Part shown: piece after piece, positions 7,740 through 16,779 of the stretch
Numbering within the stretch: position 1 is the stretch's first letter
Layout of the letters: each line of letters begins with the position of its first letter
Assembly (NCBI GenBank): GCA_963575745.1
Contig: CAUYUJ010004732.1
Coordinates: forward strand, 1 to 25,000
DNA from: Prorocentrum cordatum
Lineage: Eukaryota > Sar > Dinophyceae > Prorocentrales > Prorocentraceae
Reading direction: 5' to 3'
DNA: 25,000 nucleotides
The notes under the pieces: generated by a model
Database searches by the model: none
Told to the model about the DNA's origin: nothing
Seen by the model: only the letters and a program-made list of their open reading frames with translations
Position numbers and translations under genes: made by a program

Positions 7740-8090
7740 CCACGCCCCCCCCCCAGGAATTCAGAGCACGCGACTCGGGCGTGGTAATCCGGACGCTTTT
7801 CGGCACCCCCCCCTCGCGCGATCTACAACAAGGAACAGTAAGCAACAAGAAACAGAATGGTAACGGTGGAAACTAGAACCTGCAATGGGCGCAGGGAGCA
7901 GCAAACCTGTGCCCTGCAGCTTTGTGGCCCCACCAGGGGGCCGGCGGATATGTGTATTCAGACATAGTTATAGAGCCATAGACGTACGCAGATAATGCTG
8001 TACCGTGTCGCGGGATACAGGGAGATCTAGGTAGAGAGAGGGAGGTGCCAATCAAACGTACGTGCTCACATAGCAATATCTAATATATAG
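7740..8090. other. Low-copy stretch with small hairpins, no gene
   Basis: C-runs at 7744-7755 and 7806-7813, then low-copy sequence. GGGCGCAGG pairs imperfectly with CCTGTGCCC (about 7887-7915), and TGGCCCC pairs with GGGGGCC (about 7925-7942). This does not form a tRNA cloverleaf by eye. No coding region is supported. Confidence 0.45.
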
Positions 8091-8372
8091 TTATGAATGC
8101 GTATAGATATGTATATGCACAGAGAATCGTGAGAGCCCGAAACACAGACATACATATTCACACACATGGCCCTTACATAGACCTGTATATGAACAAATCG
8201 ATGTACTATGAAAACAAGTAAGTGGATACCTATACATTATATATATAGCGAGAGAGAGAGAGGGAGAGAGAAACATGAAGAAACAATCAAGAGACACCAG
8301 CAAAACAATAAAATGGAGAGCGGGAGAGAGGAGAGAGTAAGAGAAAGAGAGAGAGAGAGGGAGAGAGACCAA
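8091..8372. other. A/T-rich then (GA)n low-complexity stretch
   Basis: TATA-rich from 8091 to about 8250, then GAGAGA-rich from 8248 to 8372. Open frames on either strand here are compositional. No promoter can be assigned because no gene follows. Confidence 0.5.
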
Positions 8373-8379
8373 GAAGCGA

Positions 8380-8555
8380 GAACTCGGAACCGGGCGCCGT
8401 GGGAACCCCGGAACCGGGAACCAGGAACTGCGGGAACCGGGAAGCCAGAACCGAGAACCCAGAACCAGAAACCAGGAGCTGGGAACCGGGAACCGGAAAC
8501 CAGGAACCGGGAATTGGGTTAACCAGGAATCGGGGACCGGGAATCGGGAAGTCGG
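8380..8555. repeat. GGGAACC-type degenerate heptamer array, copy 3
   Basis: The longest of the three arrays of this family, about 25 imperfect units such as GGGAACCC, GGAACCG, GGGAACCA and AGAACC. As at 6108-6212 it follows a GA-rich tract region by less than 250 bp in either direction. Confidence 0.85.
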
Positions 8556-8738
8556 CGACTAAAAGACCTCATGTCCAGAGGAGTCGGGAAATGGCCGCGA
8601 TGAGAGACCAGGCTGCAGTCGAACAGAATTTGGGGCACCCACAGGGGCGCCAAGGCAATCGCGATTCGCGAGTCACGGCCTGGGCTGGAGCGATTGCCGT
8701 TCTCCCAGGAGTGCGGCACGGGGGCTTGAGGTCGCGAA

Positions 8739-8880
8739 GATGGAGCAGGAGGAGGAGGAGGAGAGGAGGAGGAGGAGGAGGAGGAGGAGGAGGACGACGA
8801 CGAGGAGGAGGAGGAGGAGGAGAGGAGGAGAAGCAGGAGGAGAAGCAGGAGGAGGAGGAGGAGGAGGAGGAGGGGGAGGA
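8739..8880. repeat. (GGA)n / (GAC) microsatellite
   Basis: GGA/GAG triplets with a short GACGACGACGA insert near 8793 and GAAGCAG interruptions. All open frames through it (poly-Glu, poly-Arg, poly-Gly, or poly-Ser/Leu/Pro on the other strand) are repeat artefacts. Confidence 0.95.
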
Positions 8881-9835
8881 TGGTTGCGCGTCGCGCATCG
8901 CGGGGCGCGGTGCGCGAAGGCGGGTGACCTAGAGAATGGTAAGGAGGAGTACCACGAAGTCGGGCATGTCCCATGCCCGACCCAAGAGCACCCTTGCATC
9001 GTAGCTTTGCCTCGGCAGCCCGTCCCTCGCCGCTTTCGCCCGGCCAGCCCCTGGGCGCCTCTCGGGGCTGGCAAGACCTTTGGGCTGCGCGGCGCGACTC
9101 GGGGAAGGCGATCCTTTTGTCAGCCACGCGCAGAGGGGGGTGGGGAGAGGGGGGAGGGCTTCTTATTACTTATGAGCGCCCCTGCTTCTTTGTCGGCGCG
9201 GGCCTTGTCTGTAAATGTAAGGCCGGCGCCTTCTCAGGAGCAGCCTCCTTCTAAGAGGCCCTCCCCCCTCCCTCCACCCCCTTCTGCGCACCGCCAAAGA
9301 TGGTCGGGCGTGATTAGCTCGTTCTTGACGTCTCGTCCTGTCGTATAGGTTACGCTTCTCTTGTCTGCTTCTCTGGGCATGGCCACTGCGCAATATGTAT
9401 GGTAGGTTCGTGCCGCTTTGACGCGGCGACAACCCCAGCGAGGGAGATCGATGTTGAACGCCGCCAGTGGCCCAGAATCGACCTTGAACGGTCGCGCTAT
9501 CGGAAGGGCACGTTCACGGTTGAACCATCTTGTCGGGGATGCCATCGCGACGTTGAGTTGCCGTATACAGTCGACCATCATTCAGCAGATCATCGAGCCC
9601 ATTTGGGAACGATCGATCGTGACGCTATCCACGTCCAGTTTGGCTCAGGCAGGCCAGTCCGCGCGAGGCCACTGAACGTGGACATTCATCGAGGAAGATC
9701 ACATGACATACGCATGAATTTTCGGAGGTCCAAGGTGATTCACTGGCTTGCGCCAAACCGCCGACCCCGTAGCGCCCGTGGATGCCGAGATCAGACTCGG
9801 CAATCGGCAGTAGATTAAGGTGCTGCGATTGTTCT
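8881..9835. other. Low-copy stretch with one perfect hairpin, no gene
   Basis: About 950 bp without strong repeats. A perfect 10-bp stem (GTCGGGCATG at 8959-8968 with CATGCCCGAC at 8972-8981) closes a 3-nt loop. Open frames on both strands (for example 9399-9818 plus, 139 codons; 9234-9581 minus, 115 codons) overlap one another and show no recognisable domain. Around 9440-9620 loosely repeated ATCGA...TTGAACG elements suggest another decayed repeat. Confidence 0.45.
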
Positions 9836-9908
9836 CCTCTTCCTCCTCTGTCTTCTCTTCCTCCTCCTTCTCCTTTTCCTCCTTCTTCTCCTGTCCCCTC
9901 CTTCTACG
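9836..9908. repeat. CTTCCTCC pyrimidine tract
   Basis: Imperfect CTC/TTC/TCC triplets in one phase; on the minus strand this reads as a Glu/Lys-rich frame without further support. Confidence 0.85.
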
Positions 9909-9919
9909 CCCCGAGAGCC

Positions 9920-10295
9920 TGAAGAGCTGCTGTTTCGCCTGCGAGAGGCCTCTCGCCTCTCGTCCGGCCCCCCCCCTCTCGGAGGCAGTTCGAAGCCGCC
10001 TGGAGGCCGTTTGGGAACCGCCGGTGGGCTTTTTGGGGCCTCTTGGAAGCCTCTCGGCGCCCTCCTCGGCCGTCTTGGGCGCCTCTGGGGCTTTCGTAGA
10101 GCCAGCCATCTTGCTGCGCTGTTTTGGGCCCTTCTGGGGCCATCTTAGGCTGTCTTAGGCCCCTCTTGGGGTCCTGTTGGGCTAGCTTGGGCGCCTCTTG
10201 GGCCGTCCCAGTGGCGTCTCGGGCAGTCTTGGGTCCTCTTGGGGGCTTCTTGGCCCGTCTTGGGTCGATCTTGAAGGCCTCCGAGGCAGTCTCGG
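9920..10295. repeat. CTTGGG-family degenerate repeat, block 1
   Basis: Recurring ~15-bp units of the form GGCCGTCTTGGGCGC / GGCCTCTTGGGGG. Because the unit length is near 15, a plus frame reads as Gly/Leu/Trp/Ala-rich peptide (LLGSCWASLGASW). The same family recurs at 11070-11740 and 16780-16945. Confidence 0.8.
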
Positions 10296-10434
10296 ACGCT
10301 CGGAACAGCAAGAATGCCCGAGACGTACCCAACCCCTCCTCCACGCGAGCCGAAACTGTGTACGAACGTTCCATACACAAGAACACATCGCCAGATATGC
10401 GCGATCTGCGCTGCCCTCACCTCCGCCGTGTCCC

Positions 10435-10770
10435 CCGGAAGCCCACGAAAGTCGCGACAGTTGCGCAGTTCGCAGCCGCCCAGGAAGCAGCGAGGTCCAG
10501 TCCGGGTCCGCATGGCCCTCGACTCCGCTGGACCTCCCAGGAGCCCACGACAGTGGTGACAGTCTCAACAGTCCGCAGCCACCAAGGGGGCAGCGAGGTC
10601 CCAAATGGATCCGCGTGGCCCCCGACTCTGATGGACCTCCCAGGAGCCCACGAAAGTAGTGACAACCTTGCAGTCCGCAGCCACCAAGGGGGCAGCGAGG
10701 TCCCGTCGAGCCCACGGAAGTGGCGACAGCTGCGCAGTTCACGACCACCCAGAGAGAAGCGCAGGAGGAG
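10435..10770. repeat. 102-bp tandem repeat, about 3.5 copies
   Basis: GCCCACGA anchors lie at 10441, 10543, 10646 and 10710, so spacing is 102, 103 and 64; the last full unit carries a ~39-bp deletion. Internal shared blocks include CAGTCCGCAGCCACCAAGG and GGCAGCGAGGTCC. No protein domain is seen in the frames it holds open. Confidence 0.88.
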
Positions 10771-10916
10771 GTGGGAGAGGAGGAGTGGAGCCAACGGTGC
10801 TCTATTCAAAACGAGAGCCCATCACGGAGGGTTGGGAAACAGACGCATGTGCAGAACATGCCAGTTTTCCGAACTGAAAGGAGCGCCTTCGGATGGTGCC
10901 GCCGACCTTGAAGGGG

Positions 10917-11021
<105 letters not shown>

Positions 11022-11069
11022 ATTGTCGTGGGTCAAAGTCAAGTCCTTAGGAATGCTCCTTGAGGTCAA

Positions 11070-11740
11070 TTCGGAGCGCTCTCGGGGGCCTCTGGGGGGC
11101 GGTTCGGGGTCTCCTGGAAGCCACTCGGGGGCCTCTCGGGGGCCTTTTGGGGGCCCCTTGGGGGCCTTTTGGTGTTTCCTGGGGGCCTCTAGGGGTTCCT
11201 CTTGGAGGCCTCTTGGGGGCTTCTTGGGGCCTCTTGGGGGCCTCCTGGGAGGCTCTCGGAGCGGAGGGCTCGAAGTGTCAGCTCGGATCCCCCGTCTGGG
11301 CGCCCTCTTGGAGCCGTCTTGGGAGCCTTCTGGGCCGTTTCGGAAGCCTCTTGGGCAGTCTTGGGGCCCACTTGGGTCGTCCAGGCTCATCCTGGGCCCA
11401 GGGTCGGCCTGGCCAGAGGCCTCTCGGGCCGTCATGGGCGATCTTGGGGGCCTCTTTTTGCCGTCTTGGAGCGTCGGGATGCGGAAAGGCGAGAACGCCA
11501 ACATCGGTCCAAAACCTAAGAGAAATCAACCACATTTGCCTCTCGGGGCCCTCGTGGGAGTGCTCTTGGAGGCCTCTTGGAGAGTCTTGGAGGCTGCTTG
11601 GGCCGCCTGGAGGCTATTTTTGGGCGTGTTGGACTGATCGTTCGGCGATTCGGGGCCCTCTTGGACCGTCTTGGGGGCCTCTTGGGGCACTCTTCGCTGG
11701 TCTTGGGGCCTTTTTGGGCTCCGGGACCCCCTGGGGGGAT
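11070..11740. repeat. CTTGGG-family degenerate repeat, blocks 2 and 3
   Basis: Two runs (about 11070-11480 and 11536-11740) of GGGGGCCTCTTGGGGGCC-like units with ~15-bp spacing, split by ~55 bp of unrelated sequence. Early units (11120-11250) are the most homogeneous. Frames reading Gly/Trp/Leu-rich peptides on the plus strand and Pro/Lys-rich peptides on the minus strand are products of the repeat. Confidence 0.85.
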
Positions 11741-11929
11741 GGCATTCTGACCCAGGGCTCCCCCTTAACACCCCTCCCGGGAACCACCCAATGACCTCCC
11801 TGGGACACCCCTTCCCTGGCGGGAGAGGGATCAGAGCAAAGGGGCTTCCCTTCGACTCAAATAAGACGTTGCACAGTGTCGCTCTGGCTGGCGCGATTGC
11901 GGAGAAGGGCCCAGGGGCAGGGGGGTGAG

Positions 11930-11980
11930 CGGCGGCAACGGCGGCGGCAGCGGCAACAACGACGACGACGACGCCGCCGC

Positions 11981-12047
<67 letters not shown>

Positions 12048-12098
12048 GCCGCCGCCGCGGCCGCCGCCGCGGCCGACGACGACGACGACGACGACGAC
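11930..12098. repeat. GAC/GGC triplet tract
   Basis: GAC repeats with GGC/GCC blocks (notably GCGGCCGCCGC near 12045-12075), all in one phase. Confidence 0.95.
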
Positions 12099-12104
12099 GA
12101 GCCA

Positions 12105-12300
12105 AACGAAACAGCGTCTCGCACACGCCGACAGGGTCGGCGGACTTTTGCTCGTCGGGGCCTTCGTCAGGGTAGTCCTGGAGCTTTCTGGAGACAGCTT
12201 CCAGGTTCCCAATGCCGTTCTCAGACCATAGTGTTACGATGTTCGAGAGAGCGTGATCCACCGCCGCTTTACTTTGGAAAATTGCCAGCCTTTTCCTCCG
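12105..12300 (-). pseudogene. Possible exon or gene remnant, unknown product
   Basis: Reading the minus strand from about 12300 to 12105, the sequence is complex and protein-like (AIFQSKAAVDHALSNIV, then NGIGNLEAVSRKLQDYPDEG, then SADPVGVCETLF). It lies between two low-complexity tracts and is in frame with a long stop-free minus frame, but most of that frame is minisatellite. I do not recognise a family. A related peptide (AAVEHALSDVPTYPS) is read on the opposite strand at about 13360-13410, so this may instead be the outer arm of an inverted repeat. Confidence 0.25.
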
Positions 12301-13397
12301 GAACCCGGGGTCGCCCCCCCCCCCCCGAAAATCCCCCCCCCCCTGCTGGACCCCCCCCCCCCCCCCCCCCTCCCCCGGCAAAACCCCCCCCTCCCCTAAC
12401 CCCCTCCCCCTCCAAACCCCTCCCCCCCCCCCCCCTCCGGATCTGAAAAACCGGGGGGGGTCACTACCGGTTCGAACCCCTCCCCCCCCCCCTCCCCCTT
12501 CGAAAACCGGAGGAGGGTCACTACCGGTTCGACCCCCCTCCCCCCACGCACCGCCAGCAAACGACTCCCGGTCCCTACCACCGTCCGCATCACATCCCCC
12601 ACTGTTGTTCCCAGCACCACTGTCCTCACCACCACTGTCCCCACTGGTTCCACCACCGTCCCTACTGTCCCCACCAGTGCCCCCACCACTGTCGCACTGT
12701 CCCCACTGTTCCCACCACTGTTCCCACCACGGTTCCACTCTCCCCACTGTCTCCACGGACCCAACCACTGCCCGACTATCCCCACTGTGTCCCACTGCTC
12801 CTCCGCTGTCCCACTGAGCTGTCCCACTGTTCCCACCACTGTCCCCACTGTCCCCACCACTGTCCCCACTGTACCTCTGTCCCATTGTCCCACCGCCTTC
12901 CTCGCCACCGCCTTCGCCACTGTCCCCACCACCATTGTACCCTCCACTATCCCACTGTTTCCACCTCATTCCCACTGTCCCCACACCACTGTCCCCACCA
13001 CCACCGTCTCCACCACTGTCCACTGTCCCCCCCGTTCCCACCATTGTCCCCACCACTGTCCCCACCACTACCGTCCCCACCACTGTCCCACTGTCCCACT
13101 GTCCCCACCACTGTCCCGCTGTCCCCTCACCACTGTCCCCACCAACACCGTCCCCACCACTGTCCGCACCCCCACTCGGTTTTCGAGGGGAGGGGGGGGT
13201 TCGAACCGGTAGTGACCCCCCCCCCTTTTCATGATGAACTGGGGGGGGGGGGAGGGGTTCGAACCAGTAGTGACCCCCCCCGGTTTTCCAGATCCGGAGG
13301 GGGGGGGGGGGGGGGGGGAGGGGTTCGAACCGGTAGTGACCCCCCCCGGTTTTCCGCCAGCAGCGGTAGAACACGCTCTTTCCGATGTTCCAACCTA
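12234..13397. mobile_element. Large inverted-repeat (foldback) structure with minisatellite core
   Basis: Left and right arms are inverted copies. Outermost, GATGTTCGAGAGAGCGTG (left, from 12238) corresponds to the reverse complement of CACGCTCTTTCCGATGTTCC (right, from about 13373), at roughly 70-75% by eye. Inner arms contain GGTCACTACCGGTTCGAACC twice on the left (about 12457 and 12508) and its reverse complement three times on the right (13200, 13259, 13326), each beside long C or G runs (C19 at 12352-12370, G20 at 13299-13318). The spacer is a 12-bp minisatellite. Homopolymer runs prevent exact boundaries, and I cannot identify a target-site duplication. Confidence 0.6.
12555..13175. repeat. 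12-bp/9-bp CCCACCACTGTC minisatellite
   Basis: Mixed units of CCCACCACTGTC (12 bp) and CCCACTGTC (9 bp). Both lengths are multiples of three and stop-free, which is why a 686-codon minus frame spans the whole region; its Gly/Thr/Val-rich content is not evidence of a gene. Confidence 0.93.
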
Positions 13398-13758
13398 CCC
13401 TAGCCTGGATCACCAGAAAGAGTTCCGAGCACCAAGGAAGCATCCAAGCTGGAGGGTTTTCCCTTGCCGGGCCCTCGGAGGCGATAGTCGTTCGACACCT
13501 GCTCGATCTTTTTCTCTGGGTGCGCGAGTGTATTTCTGGGATGTGGTCCGTCAGTACGATGGGAGCAACGTGGTGGAGCGTCTTGGGGCCACCCGGGGCC
13601 ACGCGGAGCACTCGGCGAGGCAGCTCGGAGGTTGCCGCAGCCAGGCCGGAGCCGCCAGAGCCCGTCCAGGAGCGGGGCCGATGCCGCCCAATCTTGTCCC
13701 CCCCCTCCCCCCCCCTTTCCCTCCAAGCCAGCCATGCCGAGCTCCCCCGTGGGAGGTC
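13398..13758. other. Low-copy stretch, coding status undecided
   Basis: Complex sequence open in both directions: a plus frame (13385-13897) and the tail of the long minus frame (residues around ENPPAWMLPWCSELFLVIQ). No motif favours either, and they cannot both be genes. If the inverted repeat beside it were an intron-like insertion, the minus frame here and the remnant at 12105-12300 would be its flanking exons. Confidence 0.3.
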
Positions 13759-13881
13759 CTCCTGCTCCTCCTCCCCCTCCTCCTCCTCCTCCTCCTCCTC
13801 CTCCTCCTCCTCCTCCTTCCTCCTCCTCCTCCTCCTCCTCCTCCTCCTCCTCCTCCTCCTCCTCCTCCTCCTCCTCCTCCA
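13759..13881. repeat. (TCC)n microsatellite
   Basis: CTCCTC triplets with one phase slip near 13818. Same orientation as the tracts bordering the RLE element. Confidence 0.96.
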
Positions 13882-13950
13882 TTCCTTCTCCTTGTAGATA
13901 CCTCCTCCCTGCCGCACCCCGAGGCCAGTTTTTACGGCGGACGAACGTCT

Positions 13951-14160
13951 AATCCTCCTCCTCCTTCTCCTCCTTCTCCTCCTCCTCGTCCTGTGCCCTC
14001 GCCCTCGTCCTCGTCGGCCTCCCTCTTCTCCTCCTCCTCCTTCTCCTCCTCCTCCTCCTCATCCTCCTCCTCCTAGTCATCCTCATCGTCGTTGTCTTCG
14101 TCGTCCTCATCCTCGTCGTCGTCCTCGTCGTCCTCGTCGTCGCCCTCGTCCTCATTATCC
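13951..14160. repeat. Compound (TCC)n-(CGT)n tract
   Basis: TCC-rich triplets to about 14073, then CGTCGT/CCTCGT triplets to 14152. Single triplet phase with minor slips. Confidence 0.92.
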
Positions 14161-14378
14161 CCCCTCCAAGCCGGCCTCCCATTCCTTCCAAGCCGGCCGC
14201 GAGGGGCCACCATCTCACACGCCGAGTGCTCAAGGTGATTTCTTGGACCCCTTTTTGGCGTGCTGAGCGCGCCAGGGGCGGCGTCGGAGGCGCCGCCCCA
14301 GGGCCCTCCAGCGCCGATGCAAGAAGTCCGCGCGGACCTCAGAAAGTTCTGCCCATCCAGGTATCCCCCAGGCACGAC
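14161..14378. other. Low-copy spacer
   Basis: About 220 bp of GC-rich, non-repetitive sequence; no gene or RNA recognised. Confidence 0.4.
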
Positions 14379-14524
14379 GACGGCGGCGGCGGCGACGACG
14401 ACGACGACGAGGAGGATGGGGACAGGGAGAGGAAAGGACACCAGGAAGAGGAGGAAAAGGAGGAGGAGAATGAGGAGGAGGAGGAGGAGGAGGAGGACGA
14501 GGACGAGGATGAGACGGACGGTGG

Positions 14525-14555
<31 letters not shown>

Positions 14556-14562
14556 CACGCAG
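14379..14562. repeat. Compound (GAC)n-(GGA)n-(GAC)n tract
   Basis: GAC triplets at 14379-14410, GAG/GGA triplets at 14411-14515, GAC triplets at 14525-14555. A plus frame gives an Asp/Glu-rich peptide, a composition artefact. Confidence 0.92.
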
Positions 14563-14949
14563 TCGAAGATAACCGCGCCTCGCGCGCCGCGGCTTGGGCG
14601 GGAGAGCTGCCCTCCTCTGGGGAGGCCTCGCGGGGGCGCGGAGGGCCCGCCGCGCCTCGCGCAGCGCGGGGCGCCGCGCGCGGAGCTGGGGTGAGGTCGG
14701 GCCTGTCCCTCCACAAAAAATAAAAAAATAAAAAATCAGAATTAGTCAAAAAAATAGTCGGGGAACGATTTTGGGGGGCATTTGTTGGCCATTCTGCTCT
14801 CTTCTTCTTTTTTTTGGGGGGGGGGGATGTTTCATCCTTCGTCCAAAATGCGCCTGTAGGGGGGGGGGGGGGGGGGGGACGTGCCCGACCGAAAATTAGG
14901 GGACCGGGTTGATGCCATCTTCTTCTCCGCGAGCTTGGGCGCCTCGTCC
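14563..14949. other. GC-rich spacer, A-rich segment and long G runs
   Basis: GC-rich to 14712, then A-rich (AAAAAATAAAAAAATAAAAAA, broken by T) at 14714-14755, then T10-G13 near 14808-14827 and a G19-20 run at 14859-14878. The G runs are potential quadruplex sites. No gene is supported. Confidence 0.5.
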
Positions 14950-15133
14950 GACTAGGCGTAAGAGTGACCTTTCGCCGGGGTGACCTTTGGTGCGGGCACA
15001 GAGGGGCCCTCAGATGGCTGGAAACGGAGCGGTAGCAGCGGCTTGCGCGCCCAGATTTGGTCTCCGCGCGGCTCCCAAAAAGCCGCGCACCAAAGGTCAT
15101 CCTTACCCAGGGTCACTCTTGCGTATAGCCGAC
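14950..15133. mobile_element. Foldback element F1, copy A (~184 bp)
   Basis: The left end CGACTAGGCGTAAGAGTGACC and the reverse complement of the right end (CGGCTATACGCAAGAGTGACC) match at 17 of 21 positions. An inner stem pairs GACCTTTGGTGCGGGC with GCCGCGCACCAAAGGTC. The whole unit folds on itself with an ~80-nt central loop. It has no ORF; a MITE-like or foldback repeat is the best description. Copies B and C lie at 17437 and 18029 in the same orientation. Confidence 0.85.
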
Positions 15134-15723
15134 TCGTGAACTCAGGGGCAACGGTAAGGGGGGGGGGGGGGACAAACTCAGGGGGGAACGCAGCGACCCC
15201 CAGTCGCCCACTGACCGCCGACAAGGGGCCCGACTGCCCGCCCTGCCCAGGAACGTGCGGATTCGCTGCCTTCCGCCTGTCGCCGATACATGCCAGCGAG
15301 GTATCGCTGATTCCAGGTCGATGCTTCCTGTTTCCCCCCTGGGTCAGGAGGGGAAAAAACACACAGACACAATGAATCGTCGATCCCCCAGGAAACATGG
15401 GAAAATATGGGAAGCGGGGGGGAAGACGAAGATCCAGAAAATACGAGAAAAAACGTGGGGAAGGTGTGGGTACATTTGTGTGCATTCACTCGTGTGCCCC
15501 TGGGCCCCTTCACCGAGCTGCCCCCCCCCACCCCCCGATCGCAGCCCCTCGGAAGAACACCCCCCGAGCTTCGCCATGGCCGGCCCCGCGCCGCGCGGCG
15601 CACGACGCCTGGGACACGCCGCCCGCCGGGCCCGCCGGGCCCGCGGGCGCTGCCCGGTGGCTCCGGCAGCGCGGCGCCGGCGACGGCCCGCGCGCGCGGG
15701 CGGGAGCAGCGAGGAAGGAAATT
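15134..15723. other. Low-copy and GC-rich spacer, no gene
   Basis: Includes a G12 run near 15160-15171, purine-rich sequence at 15390-15470 and a very GC-rich CpG-dense stretch at 15575-15715. Open frames in all phases overlap and show no domain. Confidence 0.4.
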
Positions 15724-15890
15724 CACCACCCACCAAACCACCCCAACCCAACCCGAAGGCCTCAATTTGCCCTCCATTTCCAGTTGGGGGGGGTCGGGGA
15801 ACATCGAAAAAACACGTATGGAACCCGTACCCCCCCCAACCCGAAATTGGGGTCTTCGGGTTGGGTTGGGGTGGTCTGGTAGGTAGTCAG
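15724..15890. mobile_element. Foldback element F2 (~165 bp)
   Basis: The left arm ACCACCCCAACCCAACCCGA (within 15726-15770) is the reverse complement of TCGGGTTGGGTTGGGGTGGT in the right arm (15842-15888); flanking bases also pair, giving ~45-bp arms with few mismatches. The ~70-bp middle contains a second weaker G8/C8 pairing (near 15784 and 15830). No coding capacity. Confidence 0.85.
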
Positions 15891-15892
15891 AG

Positions 15893-16038
15893 ATGCGCCA
15901 TCAGCATAAGCTTTTGGCACTCCGCGCGGATGTCTTGGATCCGCGCTGGGCCCCCCCTGGCGGCGCCTCCGGGGGGGGGGGGTCCAGCGCAGATCCAAGG
16001 AGTCGGCGCGGAGCGCCAAAAGTTTTGTGCTCATGGCG
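15893..16038. mobile_element. Foldback element F3 (~146 bp)
   Basis: Arms of about 62 bp: the left arm 15894-15957 (GCGCCATCAGCATAAGCTTTTGGC at its tip, broken here as GCGCCATCAGCATAAGC then TTTTGGC) pairs with 15975-16038. Shared blocks include CTCCGCGC, CTTGGATC and GCGCTGG. The loop is a short GGCGGCGCC-containing stretch between C7 and G12 runs. It begins within five bases of the end of F2. Both strands encode similar peptide text (KLLALRADVLDPRW), as expected for a palindrome. Confidence 0.88.
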
Positions 16039-16335
16039 TGTTCTCTTCTTCTGGAGCAGCCGCGGCACCGGGGCACCAGGCTCGGAGAGCACCAACTATA
16101 CTCGGCGTTGCGCCCGGGGGGCAGGTGAGAAGGGGCGGGCCTCCTCAGAAGGCTCGGAAGGCCCTCGGCCTTCTGGGAAGTTGTGTAAGCCTTCCCCGAA
16201 GACACAGAGAACCTCTCAGAAGGCCGGAGGCCTTCTGAGAAGCCCCGCCGCCTTCTGAGGCCTTCTCCTTCTCATTTCCGATTCAAAAAATTGTCAGCCA
16301 TCCTACAACATTGTACAGTCCAAAGATTCCTTTCG
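16039..16335. repeat. AGAAGGC inverted-repeat cluster and spacer
   Basis: Several AGAAGGC/GCCTTCT words between 16137 and 16262. CTCAGAAGGCC and GGCCTTCTGAG (about 16215-16239) form a perfect 11-bp stem with a ~3-nt loop. No transcription unit is identifiable, so I do not call a terminator. Confidence 0.65.
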
Positions 16336-16757
16336 ACGGTTTCCGTTTCCGTGGTCTGCGGGGTTCGGTTTCCGTTTCCTTGGTTTGTGGGGTTCGGTTT
16401 CCGTTTCCGTGGCTTGTTGGGCTCGGTTTCCGCTTCCGTGGCTTGTTGGGTTCGGTTTCCGCTTCCGTGGTTTGTTGGGTTCGGTGTGCGTTTTTGTGGC
16501 TTTTTGGGTTCGGTTTCCGTTTCCGTGGCTTGTGGGGTGCGGTTTCCGTTTCCGTGGTTTGTGGGGTTCGGTTTCTGTTTCCGTGGTTTTTGGGGTTCGG
16601 TTCCCGTTTCCGTGGCTTGTTGGGTTTGGTTTCCGTTTCCGTGGTTTGTTGGGTTCGGTTTCCGTTTCCGTGGTTTGTGAGTCTCGGTTTCCGTTTCCGT
16701 GGTTTGTGGTGTTCGGTTTCCGTTTCCGTGGTTTGTTGGGTTCGGCTTCCGTTGTTT
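16336..16757. repeat. 29-bp minisatellite, about 14 copies
   Basis: Unit TTCGGTTTCCGTTTCCGTGG followed by a 9-bp TTTGTGGGG-like tail. As 29 is not a multiple of three, each frame cycles through three peptides (VSVSV, RFRGL, FPFPW), which shows that the open frames are passive. There are no unique spacers between units, so it is not a CRISPR array. Confidence 0.94.
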
Positions 16758-16779
16758 GTCTTTTTTTTGGCCGGCTCGG

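Noticed and set aside
9399-9818. A 139-codon plus-strand ORF in a low-copy stretch
   Set aside because: It is overlapped by an antisense ORF of similar length, contains loosely repeated segments and shows no motif.
12457-13345. GGTTCGAACC matches the pol III B-box / tRNA T-loop consensus
   Set aside because: The flanking bases do not form a T-stem, no A box or acceptor pairing is visible, and the word is simply a palindrome inside a repeated block.
11857-13917. A 686-codon minus-strand ORF
   Set aside because: More than half is 12/9-bp minisatellite plus GGA and GAC tracts whose unit lengths are multiples of three without stops. Only two short stretches look protein-like and they are reported separately at low confidence.
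14714-14755. A-rich tract as the poly(A) tail of a processed retrocopy
   Set aside because: The tract is interrupted by T at regular intervals, there is no recognisable upstream gene or target-site duplication.
16215-16240. Perfect 11-bp hairpin as a transcription terminator
   Set aside because: There is no U-tract, no upstream gene, and bacterial-type terminators are not expected in this genome type.
16336-16757. CRISPR-like array of ~29-bp repeats
   Set aside because: Units are directly contiguous with no unique spacers, and the setting is eukaryotic.
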